From contig JAJFJI010000329.1 in NCBI GenBank assembly GCA_021774205.1, positions 1-16,328 on the forward strand: 16,328 nucleotides of DNA, written 5' to 3'. Of the stretch, positions 7,261-14,422 are shown piece after piece (the stretch's first letter is position 1; the number at the start of each line of letters is the position of its first letter). This stretch comes from Nitrosomonas sp. (GTDB taxonomy: Bacteria > Pseudomonadota > Gammaproteobacteria > Burkholderiales > Nitrosomonadaceae). A program made the position numbers and the translations under genes. The notes under the pieces were generated by a model. The model made no database searches. It saw only the letters and a program-made list of their open reading frames with translations, and was not told where the DNA came from.

Positions 7261-9276
7261 ATGGGTACATTCAAGGATTTTGACGCGCCGGTATTTAAGA
7301 ATATGACCAGTGCGATTCGTGCATTGGCAATGGATGCCGTGCAAAAAGCCAATTCAGGTCATCCCGGTATGCCAATGGGCATGGCCGAAATTGCCGAAGT
7401 GTTATGGATCCATCATCTGCGCCATAATCCCACCAATCCTGAATGGGCTGATCGTGACCGTTTCGTGCTGTCCAATGGGCATGGATCAATGCTGATTTAC
7501 GCGCTGTTGCATCTGACCGGCTATGATTTGCCAATAGATGAGATTAAGAACTTCCGGCAACTGCATTCTAAGACGCCTGGACATCCGGAATATGGTTATA
7601 CGCCCGGTGTTGAAACCACTACCGGCCCGTTAGGGCAAGGGATTACTAATGCAGTGGGTTTTGCGTTGGCGGAAAAAATTCTTGCCAATGAATTCAATCG
7701 TCCGGGATTTGACATTGTTAATCATTATACTTATGTGTTCTTAGGTGATGGGTGTCTGATGGAAGGCATTTCTCATGAGGCCTGCTCATTAGCTGGCACA
7801 CTGGGTCTGGGCAAGTTGATTTGTTTTTACGATGATAATGGCATATCCATTGATGGCCACGTTGAGGGCTGGTTTACAGATGATACACCGAAGCGTTTTG
7901 AAGCTTATGGTTGGCATGTGGTGCCCGATGTTAATGGCCATGACCCGGTAGCGATTGAAGCGGCGATTGAAGCGGCTAAGCAGGTTAACGATAAGCCTAC
8001 CATGATTTGTTGTAAAACAATCATCGGTATGGGGTCGCCAAACAAGGCCAATACGCACTCGGTGCATGGCGCCGCATTGGGTGATGCGGAAATTGCGGCT
8101 GCCCGTCCCCATATTGGCTGGCATCACGCGCCATTTGAAATTCCTGAGGAAGTCTATAGCGCTTGGGATGGTAAAGCCAAAGGCAAGAAACTTGAAGGAG
8201 AGTGGAACGAGAAGTTTGCTGAATATGCTGAAAAATACGTGGCTGAGGCCGCTGAATTCAATCGTCGTATGACGGGGAATTTGCCAACTAACTGGCATAG
8301 TCATGTGGAAAGTGTCATCAATGAGGTCAATGCAAGAGAAGAGACAATAGCTAGTCGCAAAGCTTCTCAGAATGCGATTGAGGGTTTGGCGCCGGTGCTG
8401 CCTGAATTGATCGGCGGTTCAGCTGATTTAGCTGGATCCAATCTGACGCTATGGTCGGGTTCAAAAGGTGTAGATAAAGAAGATGGTGGTAATTATATTT
8501 ATTATGGTGTGCGCGAATTTGGTATGAGCGCCATCATGAATGGATTGACCTTGCATGGCGGCATCATTCCTTATGGCGCTACTTTTTTGATGTTCTCGGA
8601 ATATGCACGTAATGCATTGCGCATGGCGGCATTGATGAAAATTCGCAATCTGTTTGTGTATACGCACGATTCAATCGGACTGGGTGAAGATGGACCAACT
8701 CATCAACCAGTTGAACAAACAGCGACACTTCGTTATATTCCTAATATGGATGTATGGCGGCCTTGCGACACCGTTGAGTCGACGGTTTCCTGGGCACGGT
8801 CTATTGAGCGCAAAACAGGGCCGTCCACGCTGATTTTTAGTCGTCAGAATTTGCCATTCCAGAAACGTACTGCTGAAACAATTAAATTGATTGATAAAGG
8901 CGGTTATATCTTGTCAGAAGCGTCAAATGATAAGCCGCAGGCTATTATTATCGCTACCGGTTCGGAAGTTGCGTTGGCAATGGATGCGCAAAAAGTGTTG
9001 GCTGATGAGGGTATTCATGTACGTGTGGTTTCGATGCCATGTACCAGTTTATTTGATCGCCAGGATCAGTCCTATAAAGACAGTGTATTGCTGAAAGGCG
9101 TGAAACGTGTTGCGGTTGAAGCGGGCGTTACAGATTTTTGGCGTAAGTATGTGGGGATAGAAGGCGCCGTGGTGGGTATCGATTCGTTTGGTGAATCCGC
9201 ACCTGCTGGAGAATTATTTAAACATTTTGGTATCACTGCTGAGAATGTCGCGAATGCGGTAAAGGGCGTCCTATAA
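7261..9276 (+). CDS. tkt: Transketolase
   Basis: Thiamine-diphosphate enzyme that moves two-carbon ketol units between sugar phosphates, in the pentose phosphate pathway and in the regeneration phase of the Calvin cycle. The 671-residue length is standard. The N-terminal pyrophosphate domain has SGHPG with His34 and the TPP motif GDG (162-164) ending at Asn193. The pyrimidine domain carries the TPP-activating Glu419 (GVREFGMS) and the active-site segments YTHDSIGLGEDGPTHQPVEQ (467-486). A C-terminal domain follows. The ATG is chosen by Shine-Dalgarno spacing. gap begins 68 bp downstream with no terminator between, so tkt and gap are probably co-transcribed. The neighbours suggest a shared Calvin/glycolytic role, but the sequence alone cannot separate CbbT-type from housekeeping use. 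Confidence 0.97.
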   Translation: MGTFKDFDAPVFKNMTSAIRALAMDAVQKANSGHPGMPMGMAEIAEVLWIHHLRHNPTNPEWADRDRFVLSNGHGSMLIYALLHLTGYDLPIDEIKNFRQLHSKTPGHPEYGYTPGVETTTGPLGQGITNAVGFALAEKILANEFNRPGFDIVNHYTYVFLGDGCLMEGISHEACSLAGTLGLGKLICFYDDNGISIDGHVEGWFTDDTPKRFEAYGWHVVPDVNGHDPVAIEAAIEAAKQVNDKPTMICCKTIIGMGSPNKANTHSVHGAALGDAEIAAARPHIGWHHAPFEIPEEVYSAWDGKAKGKKLEGEWNEKFAEYAEKYVAEAAEFNRRMTGNLPTNWHSHVESVINEVNAREETIASRKASQNAIEGLAPVLPELIGGSADLAGSNLTLWSGSKGVDKEDGGNYIYYGVREFGMSAIMNGLTLHGGIIPYGATFLMFSEYARNALRMAALMKIRNLFVYTHDSIGLGEDGPTHQPVEQTATLRYIPNMDVWRPCDTVESTVSWARSIERKTGPSTLIFSRQNLPFQKRTAETIKLIDKGGYILSEASNDKPQAIIIATGSEVALAMDAQKVLADEGIHVRVVSMPCTSLFDRQDQSYKDSVLLKGVKRVAVEAGVTDFWRKYVGIEGAVVGIDSFGESAPAGELFKHFGITAENVANAVKGVL

Positions 9277-9344
9277 TTTACAAATTGTGACGCCATTAAC
9301 GTGAGCTAAAAAGTTACGACAGATTTTTGTTTAAGGAGTTTAAT

Positions 9345-10343
9345 ATGACGATTAAAGTTGGTATTAATGGATTTGGCCGTATTGGGCGTATGGTATTTCG
9401 TTCAGCGGTGCAGAATTTCCCGGATATTGAAATTGTTGCGATTAACGATTTACTTGAGCCAGATTACTTGGCGTATATGTTGCAACATGATTCGGTGCAT
9501 GGGCGTTTTAAAGGCGATGTTTCTATCGAGAATAATACGTTGGTGGTTAATGGCAAGAAGATTCGCTTGACTGCAATAAAAGATCCCACAGAACTAAAAT
9601 GGGGCGAGGTGGGTGCTGAAGTCGTTGTTGAGTCAACCGGCCTTTTTTTAACTAAGGAAACCTGTGAAAAGCATCTGGCTGCGGGTGCTAAAAAGGTTAT
9701 TATGTCCGCGCCATCTAAAGATGATACCCCAATGTTTGTGTATGGCGTTAATGATAAGTCCTATCATGGTGAGTCGATTATATCTAATGCGTCATGCACC
9801 ACGAATTGCCTTGCACCGATTGCCAAAGTATTAAATGATAAATGGGGCATCAAACGGGGCTTGATGACAACCGTCCATGCAGCCACGGCTACGCAAAAAA
9901 CAGTTGATGGTCCATCCAATAAAGACTGGCGCGGCGGTCGCGGTATACTGGAAAATATTATCCCTTCTTCAACAGGTGCGGCAAAAGCGGTTGGTAAAGT
10001 TATACCAGAGTTGAATAAAAAACTGACTGGTATGGCTTTTCGTGTTCCAACTTCTGATGTGTCAGTGGTTGATTTGACAGTGGAATTGGAAAAAGATGCT
10101 ACCTATGAAGAAATTTGTAGCGCCATGAAGGCCACTTCTGAAGGTTCGATGAAAGGTGTATTGGGTTATACCGATGAAAAGGTTGTTTCAACTGATTTTC
10201 GTGGTGAAAGCTGTACATCCATGTTTGATGCGGAAGCAGGTATGGCATTGGATGGTAGTTTTGTCAAAGTTATTGCATGGTATGACAATGAATGGGGTTA
10301 TTCAACCAAAGTGCTAGATATGGTTCGTGTTGTAGCCAGCTAG
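9345..10343 (+). CDS. gap: Glyceraldehyde-3-phosphate dehydrogenase, type I
   Basis: Interconverts glyceraldehyde-3-phosphate and 1,3-bisphosphoglycerate. The 332-residue protein has the NAD-binding motif GINGFGRIGRMVFRS (6-20), catalytic Cys151 in SNASCTTNCLAP, and the base His178 in TTVHAATATQ. Asp35 after the second strand (VAIND) and the DGPSNKDWRGGRG segment resemble enterobacterial GapA, which points to NAD preference (inference). The ATG at 9345 has a strong AAGGAG 6 bp upstream; an in-frame upstream start at 9327 is rejected. It follows tkt closely. Two intrinsic terminators and a transposon-like element separate it from pgk, so its transcript probably ends here. Confidence 0.97.
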   Translation: MTIKVGINGFGRIGRMVFRSAVQNFPDIEIVAINDLLEPDYLAYMLQHDSVHGRFKGDVSIENNTLVVNGKKIRLTAIKDPTELKWGEVGAEVVVESTGLFLTKETCEKHLAAGAKKVIMSAPSKDDTPMFVYGVNDKSYHGESIISNASCTTNCLAPIAKVLNDKWGIKRGLMTTVHAATATQKTVDGPSNKDWRGGRGILENIIPSSTGAAKAVGKVIPELNKKLTGMAFRVPTSDVSVVDLTVELEKDATYEEICSAMKATSEGSMKGVLGYTDEKVVSTDFRGESCTSMFDAEAGMALDGSFVKVIAWYDNEWGYSTKVLDMVRVVAS

Positions 10344-10374
10344 CTGATGAAGCGTGTCAATATAGCGTAAATAT

Positions 10375-10404
10375 TGCTTGCTTTGACATGCAAGCATCTT
10401 TTTT
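10375..10404 (+). terminator. First intrinsic terminator after gap
   Basis: A perfect 7-bp stem TGCTTGC/GCAAGCA (10375-10381 with 10390-10396) has an 8-base loop and is followed by TCTTTTTT. It lies 32 bp after the gap stop. Confidence 0.65.
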
Positions 10405-10413
10405 AGCTTTGCG

Positions 10414-10450
10414 ATATAAAGGATAGCGTTAGGCTATCCTTTATATTTTT
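10414..10450 (+). terminator. Second, stronger intrinsic terminator after gap
   Basis: A perfect 14-bp stem ATATAAAGGATAGC/GCTATCCTTTATAT (10414-10427 with 10433-10446) with a GTTAG loop runs into TTTTT. The T-tract is also part of the left target duplication of the adjacent mobile element, so the element landed at the foot of this terminator. Confidence 0.85.
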
Positions 10451-10453
10451 ATT
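10446..10453 (+). repeat. Left target site duplication of the MITE
   Basis: TTTTTATT, identical to the 8 bp directly after the element at 10596-10603. Confidence 0.8.
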
Positions 10454-10527
10454 GTAACTATTCAGTGCATCGCAGTAACGGTTCAGATTGCTCCTAAAAT
10501 TCGTCATTTCAAGGCGTAAAATGTGAG

Positions 10528-10541
10528 TTTACACGTGTAAA
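10528..10541. repeat. 14-bp perfect palindrome inside the MITE
   Basis: TTTACACGTGTAAA is the symmetry centre of the element's inner inverted repeat. It would form the tip of the folded element, and its first half doubles as a -35-like hexamer. Confidence 0.7.
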
Positions 10542-10556
10542 TAATCATTTTGTAAC
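10528..10556 (+). promoter_or_regulatory. Candidate promoter for pgk carried by the MITE
   Basis: TTTACA (10528-10533, five of six consensus bases), a 17-bp spacer and TGTAAC (10551-10556, four of six) point toward pgk. Transcription would start near 10563, about 62 nt before the pgk start. If it is active, the inserted element now drives pgk. Consensus match only. Confidence 0.35.
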
Positions 10557-10595
10557 ACCGAAATGGCGAATTATAGGGGTAAGCTGAATAGTTAC

Positions 10596-10603
10596 TTTTT
10601 ATT
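10596..10603 (+). repeat. Right target site duplication of the MITE
   Basis: TTTTTATT, matching 10446-10453. It begins the remaining native leader of pgk. Confidence 0.8.
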
Positions 10604-10624
10604 TAGATATTTCTGGAGTCCATT

Positions 10625-11806
10625 GTGTCCGTTATCAAACTTATCGATCTCGATCTCAAGGGTAAACGTGTTTTTATTCGTGCTGATCTTAATGTGCCTG
10701 TCAAAGATGGCAAGGTTACATCAGATGCACGCATCACTGCTTCTATGGCGACAATCAATCATTGTCTTAAACAGGGGGCCAAAGTGATGGTTACATCGCA
10801 TTTGGGGCGGCCAGAGGAAGGAGAGTGGTCAGAAGAGAACTCTCTTAAGCCAGTTGCCGTCAACATTGCTGAACGTTTGGGTAAACCGGTGCGTCTGATT
10901 AAAGATTGGGTTGATGGCGGATTTGATGTTGCAGCTGGCGAATTGGTGATTCTGGAAAATTGTCGCATCAATAAAGGTGAAAAGAAGAATTCTGAAGAAA
11001 CAGCGCGAAAATATGCCACGCTGTGTGATATTTTTGTAATGGATGCATTTGGTACTGCGCACCGTGCTCAGGCATCTACACATGGAATCGCTATGTATGC
11101 GCCAGTGGCGTGTGCTGGCATTCTGTTAACAGAAGAACTTGATGCACTGACAAAAGCACTATTAAGCCCGGCTCGACCCATGGTGGCAATCGTTGGCGGG
11201 TCTAAAGTTTCAACCAAACTGACTGTGCTAGAGTCACTTTCTGAGAAAGTTGATCAACTGGTGGTTGGTGGCGGTATAGCAAATACCTTTCTGAAAGCTG
11301 ATGGCAAATGTATTGGAAAATCGTTGTGTGAGAATGATCTGGTGCCAACGGCAAAAATGTTGATGGAGAAGATGAGCCAGCGTAATGCCACGATTCCGAT
11401 TGCTGTTGATGTTGTGGTTGGTAAAAATTTTGATGCCAATGAACCGGCGATATTAAAAGATGCGGACTCAGTTTCTGACGATGAAATGATTTTTGATATC
11501 GGGCCTAAGAGTGCGCAGGAATTGGCGGATATCATTATGAAAGCAGGTACCATTGTCTGGAATGGTCCAGTTGGGGTATTTGAATTTGATCAGTTTGGTG
11601 AAGGAACCAAAACGATCGCAATGGCGATTGCCAAAACTAATGCGTTCACGCTGGCTGGTGGTGGCGATACGATTGCTGCAATTCAGAAATATGATATTTA
11701 TGATAAAGTTTCCTATATCTCGACAGCCGGCGGTGCTTTTCTGGAATTCCTGGAAGGTAAAAAACTGCCAGCGGTAGAAATACTGGAAATGCGTGCAAAT
11801 AGCTAA
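10625..11806 (+). CDS. pgk: Phosphoglycerate kinase
   Basis: Transfers phosphate between 1,3-bisphosphoglycerate and ADP, or the reverse with ATP in the Calvin cycle. The 393-residue protein shows the substrate-binding RADLNVP (19-25), Arg36, SHLGRP (58-63) and LENCRINKGE. The C-terminal nucleotide half has WNGPVGVFEF and the GGGDT glycine loop. The start is GTG at 10625, with TGGAG 6 bp upstream. pyk begins only 4 bp after its stop, so the two are co-transcribed and probably translationally coupled. The upstream MITE and terminators isolate pgk from gap, so it needs its own promoter or read-through. Confidence 0.97.
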   Translation: MSVIKLIDLDLKGKRVFIRADLNVPVKDGKVTSDARITASMATINHCLKQGAKVMVTSHLGRPEEGEWSEENSLKPVAVNIAERLGKPVRLIKDWVDGGFDVAAGELVILENCRINKGEKKNSEETARKYATLCDIFVMDAFGTAHRAQASTHGIAMYAPVACAGILLTEELDALTKALLSPARPMVAIVGGSKVSTKLTVLESLSEKVDQLVVGGGIANTFLKADGKCIGKSLCENDLVPTAKMLMEKMSQRNATIPIAVDVVVGKNFDANEPAILKDADSVSDDEMIFDIGPKSAQELADIIMKAGTIVWNGPVGVFEFDQFGEGTKTIAMAIAKTNAFTLAGGGDTIAAIQKYDIYDKVSYISTAGGAFLEFLEGKKLPAVEILEMRANS

Positions 11807-11810
11807 TTCG

Positions 11811-13265
11811 ATGATCCGAAGAACAAAAATTGTAGCGACACTTGGGCCTGCTTGTCGCGACCCAAAAGTGCTGGGACGCATGATTGAGGCGGGTGTGGAT
11901 GTTGTTCGGGTTAATTTTTCTCATGGTGTCCGGGAAGAACACATCAAAATTGTTGAGCTGACACGTTCATTAGCGCGAGCAGCGGGTCATACAGTCGGTG
12001 TATTGGCTGATTTGCAGGGGCCAAAAATTCGTATCGGAAAATTTGAACAGGGTAGAATCAGGCTGGAAATTGGCGATAAATTTATTCTTGATGCTGAATG
12101 TGCGCTGGGCAATCAGGAAAGAGTCGGTCTGGATTATAAAGAATTGCCGAATGATTTGGAAACAGGCGCAACACTGATGCTGGATGATGGCCGCATTGTG
12201 CTTGGTGTATCAAGGGTAAGCGGACATCAAGTGCATTGCGTGGTTGAGCAGGGTGGTGTGCTGTCCAACAATAAGGGCATCAACCGCAAAGGTGGCGGAC
12301 TGGGTGCGCCGGCATTGACCAGTAAAGATATGGAAGATATCAAAGTCGCTGCGGCTTTTAAGGCAGATTATTTGGCAGTATCTTTTCCACGTTCTGGTGA
12401 TGATATCCGTCAGGCGCGCGCGCTCATGTCTGATGCTGGCGGTAGAAGTCTGGTGATGGCAAAGATTGAACGGTCAGAAGCAATTCTTGCGTTGGATGAT
12501 ATTATGGAAGCCTCGGATGCAATTATGGTGGCGCGTGGAGACCTGGCTGTGGAAGTGGGGGATGCGGCAGTCCCAGCACTGCAAAAAAGAATGATAAGCA
12601 CTGCCCGCGCAAACAATAAAGTGGTCGTGACCGCGACACAGATGATGGAGTCAATGATTATGAGCCCGATACCGACTCGGGCTGAAGTATCTGACGTTGC
12701 TAATGCGGTACTGGACGGAACGGATGCTGTCATGCTGTCTGCTGAATCAGCTGCAGGTGAATATCCAGTCGAATCGGTTAAAGCGATGGCTAGAGTGTGT
12801 CTTGAAGCGGAAAAAGAGTACCAGGTAAGTCATAATAATAGACGCGTGCCAGGCGCTCATTCTGTTTCTATTGAAGAAGCTATTGCTCGTGCCACGATGT
12901 TTACTACAGGTAGTTTGAAAATTCGTGCAATTGCTGCACTCACACAAAGTGGCGTGACAGCGCTGCTAATGTCGCGCAGAAGTTCTAAGGTGCCTATTTT
13001 TGCGCTTAGTCCTCAGGAGGATACGCGTCGCAAAGTGACGCTCTTTCGAGGGGTCTATCCTGTCGAATTTGGCGAGGGATTGATTGACCCGGAAGAGATA
13101 TTGAATCTTGCTGAAGATGAATTACACCGCCGCGATGCAGTTCAAAACGGTGACTTAATTGTCATGACAATTGGTGAACCAGTTGGGAAGGCGGGCGGTA
13201 CAAATACAATGAAAATTATTAGGGTGGGTGAAAATGAAGATTCTGAGAGCCAGAATGTAGCGTGA
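11811..13265 (+). CDS. pyk: Pyruvate kinase
   Basis: Converts phosphoenolpyruvate and ADP to pyruvate and ATP. The 484-residue length is normal. It has the N-terminal motif RVNFSHG (33-39) with Arg33, Asn35 and Ser37, and an inserted B domain at about 71-168. Catalytic Lys218 and metal ligand Glu220 lie in MAKIERSEAI, Asp244 lies in ARGDLAVE, and TATQMMESM (274-282) is present. The C-terminal allosteric domain covers about 345-475. The ATG at 11811 (MIRRTKIVATLGP) matches the family N-terminus; the frame is open back to a GTG at 11793 inside pgk, which is rejected. No clear Shine-Dalgarno site is visible, consistent with coupling to pgk 4 bp upstream. fba follows after 59 bp. Confidence 0.96.
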   Translation: MIRRTKIVATLGPACRDPKVLGRMIEAGVDVVRVNFSHGVREEHIKIVELTRSLARAAGHTVGVLADLQGPKIRIGKFEQGRIRLEIGDKFILDAECALGNQERVGLDYKELPNDLETGATLMLDDGRIVLGVSRVSGHQVHCVVEQGGVLSNNKGINRKGGGLGAPALTSKDMEDIKVAAAFKADYLAVSFPRSGDDIRQARALMSDAGGRSLVMAKIERSEAILALDDIMEASDAIMVARGDLAVEVGDAAVPALQKRMISTARANNKVVVTATQMMESMIMSPIPTRAEVSDVANAVLDGTDAVMLSAESAAGEYPVESVKAMARVCLEAEKEYQVSHNNRRVPGAHSVSIEEAIARATMFTTGSLKIRAIAALTQSGVTALLMSRRSSKVPIFALSPQEDTRRKVTLFRGVYPVEFGEGLIDPEEILNLAEDELHRRDAVQNGDLIVMTIGEPVGKAGGTNTMKIIRVGENEDSESQNVA

Positions 13266-13324
13266 AAATACCACACTAAAATACATATTTAACGTTTGCA
13301 AATTTTATTTTTAAGGAGACTTAA

Positions 13325-14389
13325 ATGGCGCTTGTATCATTAAGACAACTTTTGGATCATGCTGCAGAGAATGGTTATGGTTTACCTGCATTCAATGTAA
13401 ATAATTTGGAACAAATTCAGGCTATTATGCAGGCTGCGGATGAATGTAACAGTCCTGTGATTATGCAAGGTTCTGCGGGGGCGCGTAAATATGCGGGTGA
13501 AGCATTCCTGCGCCACCTGATTGCAGCTGCAGTTGAAGCCTATCCCCATATTCCAATTGTTATGCACCAGGATCATGGCGCATCTCCATCTGTTTGTGTC
13601 AATGCGATTCGTAGTGGGTTTTCCAGTGTCATGATGGATGGCTCATTGGAGTCAGATGGTAAGACACCTTCATCCTACGAATATAATGTTGACGTTACTT
13701 CACAGGTTGTAAATATTGCGCATTCTGTTGGTGTTTCGGTGGAAGGTGAATTAGGTTGTCTGGGCTCACTTGAATCCGGCATGGGTGAAGCGGAAGATGG
13801 TCATGGCGCAGAAGGGCAGTTATCTCATGATCAATTACTGACAGATCCTGAGGAAGCAGCCGATTTTGTCAGAAAAACTGATGTAGATGCGCTTGCAATT
13901 GCGATTGGCACATCGCATGGCGCTTATAAATTTACGCGAAAACCAACCGGCGATATCTTAGCGATAAAACGCATCAAGGAAATTCATCAACGAATTCCAA
14001 ATACACATTTGGTTATGCATGGCTCCAGCTCAGTGCCGCAGGAATGGCTCGAAATTATCCGTGAATATGGTGGTGACATGAAAGAGACCTATGGTGTACC
14101 GGTTGAAGAAATTCAGGAAGGTATCAAACATGGTGTTCGCAAGGTGAATATAGATACCGATATCCGCCTGGCGATGACTGGCGCAGTTCGTCGCCATTTG
14201 GCAAATAACAAGAGTGAATTTGATCCACGCAAATTTCTTAAGGATGCAACCGCCGCAGCAAAGGATATTTGCAAGGCTCGCTTTGAGGCGTTTGGTTGCG
14301 CAGGTCAGGCGAGTAAAATTAAGCCAATTATGTTAGACCAAATGGCCAATCGTTATGGGAAGGGAGAATTAAAAGCTGTTGTGAAATAA
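13325..14389 (+). CDS. fba: Class II fructose-bisphosphate aldolase
   Basis: Zinc-dependent aldolase that joins or splits dihydroxyacetone phosphate and glyceraldehyde-3-phosphate, in glycolysis/gluconeogenesis and the Calvin cycle (where it also makes sedoheptulose bisphosphate). The 354-residue protein has MHQDHG with catalytic Asp83 and zinc ligand His84, GELGCLGS with Glu142, and zinc ligands His198 (GTSHGAYKF) and His232 (VMHGSSSV). NIDTDIRLA lies near the C-terminus. These features and the length fit the class II subgroup that includes CbbA. A strong AAGGAG precedes the ATG at 13325. It ends the pgk-pyk-fba unit at an intrinsic terminator 7 bp after the stop. Confidence 0.97.
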   Translation: MALVSLRQLLDHAAENGYGLPAFNVNNLEQIQAIMQAADECNSPVIMQGSAGARKYAGEAFLRHLIAAAVEAYPHIPIVMHQDHGASPSVCVNAIRSGFSSVMMDGSLESDGKTPSSYEYNVDVTSQVVNIAHSVGVSVEGELGCLGSLESGMGEAEDGHGAEGQLSHDQLLTDPEEAADFVRKTDVDALAIAIGTSHGAYKFTRKPTGDILAIKRIKEIHQRIPNTHLVMHGSSSVPQEWLEIIREYGGDMKETYGVPVEEIQEGIKHGVRKVNIDTDIRLAMTGAVRRHLANNKSEFDPRKFLKDATAAAKDICKARFEAFGCAGQASKIKPIMLDQMANRYGKGELKAVVK

Positions 14390-14395
14390 ACAGCT

Positions 14396-14422
14396 AAAGC
14401 TCAGGCCTATTGCCTGAGCTTT
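14396..14422. terminator. Shared (bidirectional) terminator between fba and the CYTH-CHAD gene
   Basis: A perfect 11-bp stem AAAGCTCAGGC/GCCTGAGCTTT (14396-14406 with 14412-14422) has a 5-base loop CTATT. On the plus strand it runs into T residues and ends the fba transcript. The minus-strand version has a weaker T-rich tail (TTTAGCTGTTT). The stop codon of the opposing gene lies in the loop. Confidence 0.8.

Larger units (their letters stand above)
10454..10595. mobile_element. IS66-type miniature inverted-repeat element (MITE), non-autonomous
   Basis: A 142-bp non-coding element bounded by perfect 12-bp inverted repeats GTAACTATTCAG (10454-10465) and CTGAATAGTTAC (10584-10595). It is flanked by a perfect 8-bp direct repeat TTTTTATT (10446-10453 and 10596-10603). 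IS66-family insertion sequences are known for ends starting GTAA and for 8-bp target duplications, so the element was probably moved by an IS66 transposase supplied elsewhere (inference). The interior is itself a long imperfect palindrome: 10493-10510 pairs with 10560-10577 (16 of 18), AAAATG 10518-10523 pairs with 10546-10551, and a 14-bp palindrome lies at the centre. A second copy of the left end, GTAACGGTTCAG, sits at 10475-10486. No transposase gene fits inside. Confidence 0.82.

Noticed and set aside
7789..8304. 171-codon open frame on the minus strand inside tkt
   Set aside because: Fully antisense to a well-conserved transketolase, low-complexity amino-acid pattern, no ribosome site; a coding shadow.
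11468..11881. 137-codon minus-strand open frame across the pgk-pyk junction
   Set aside because: Antisense to two conserved genes and without recognisable protein features.
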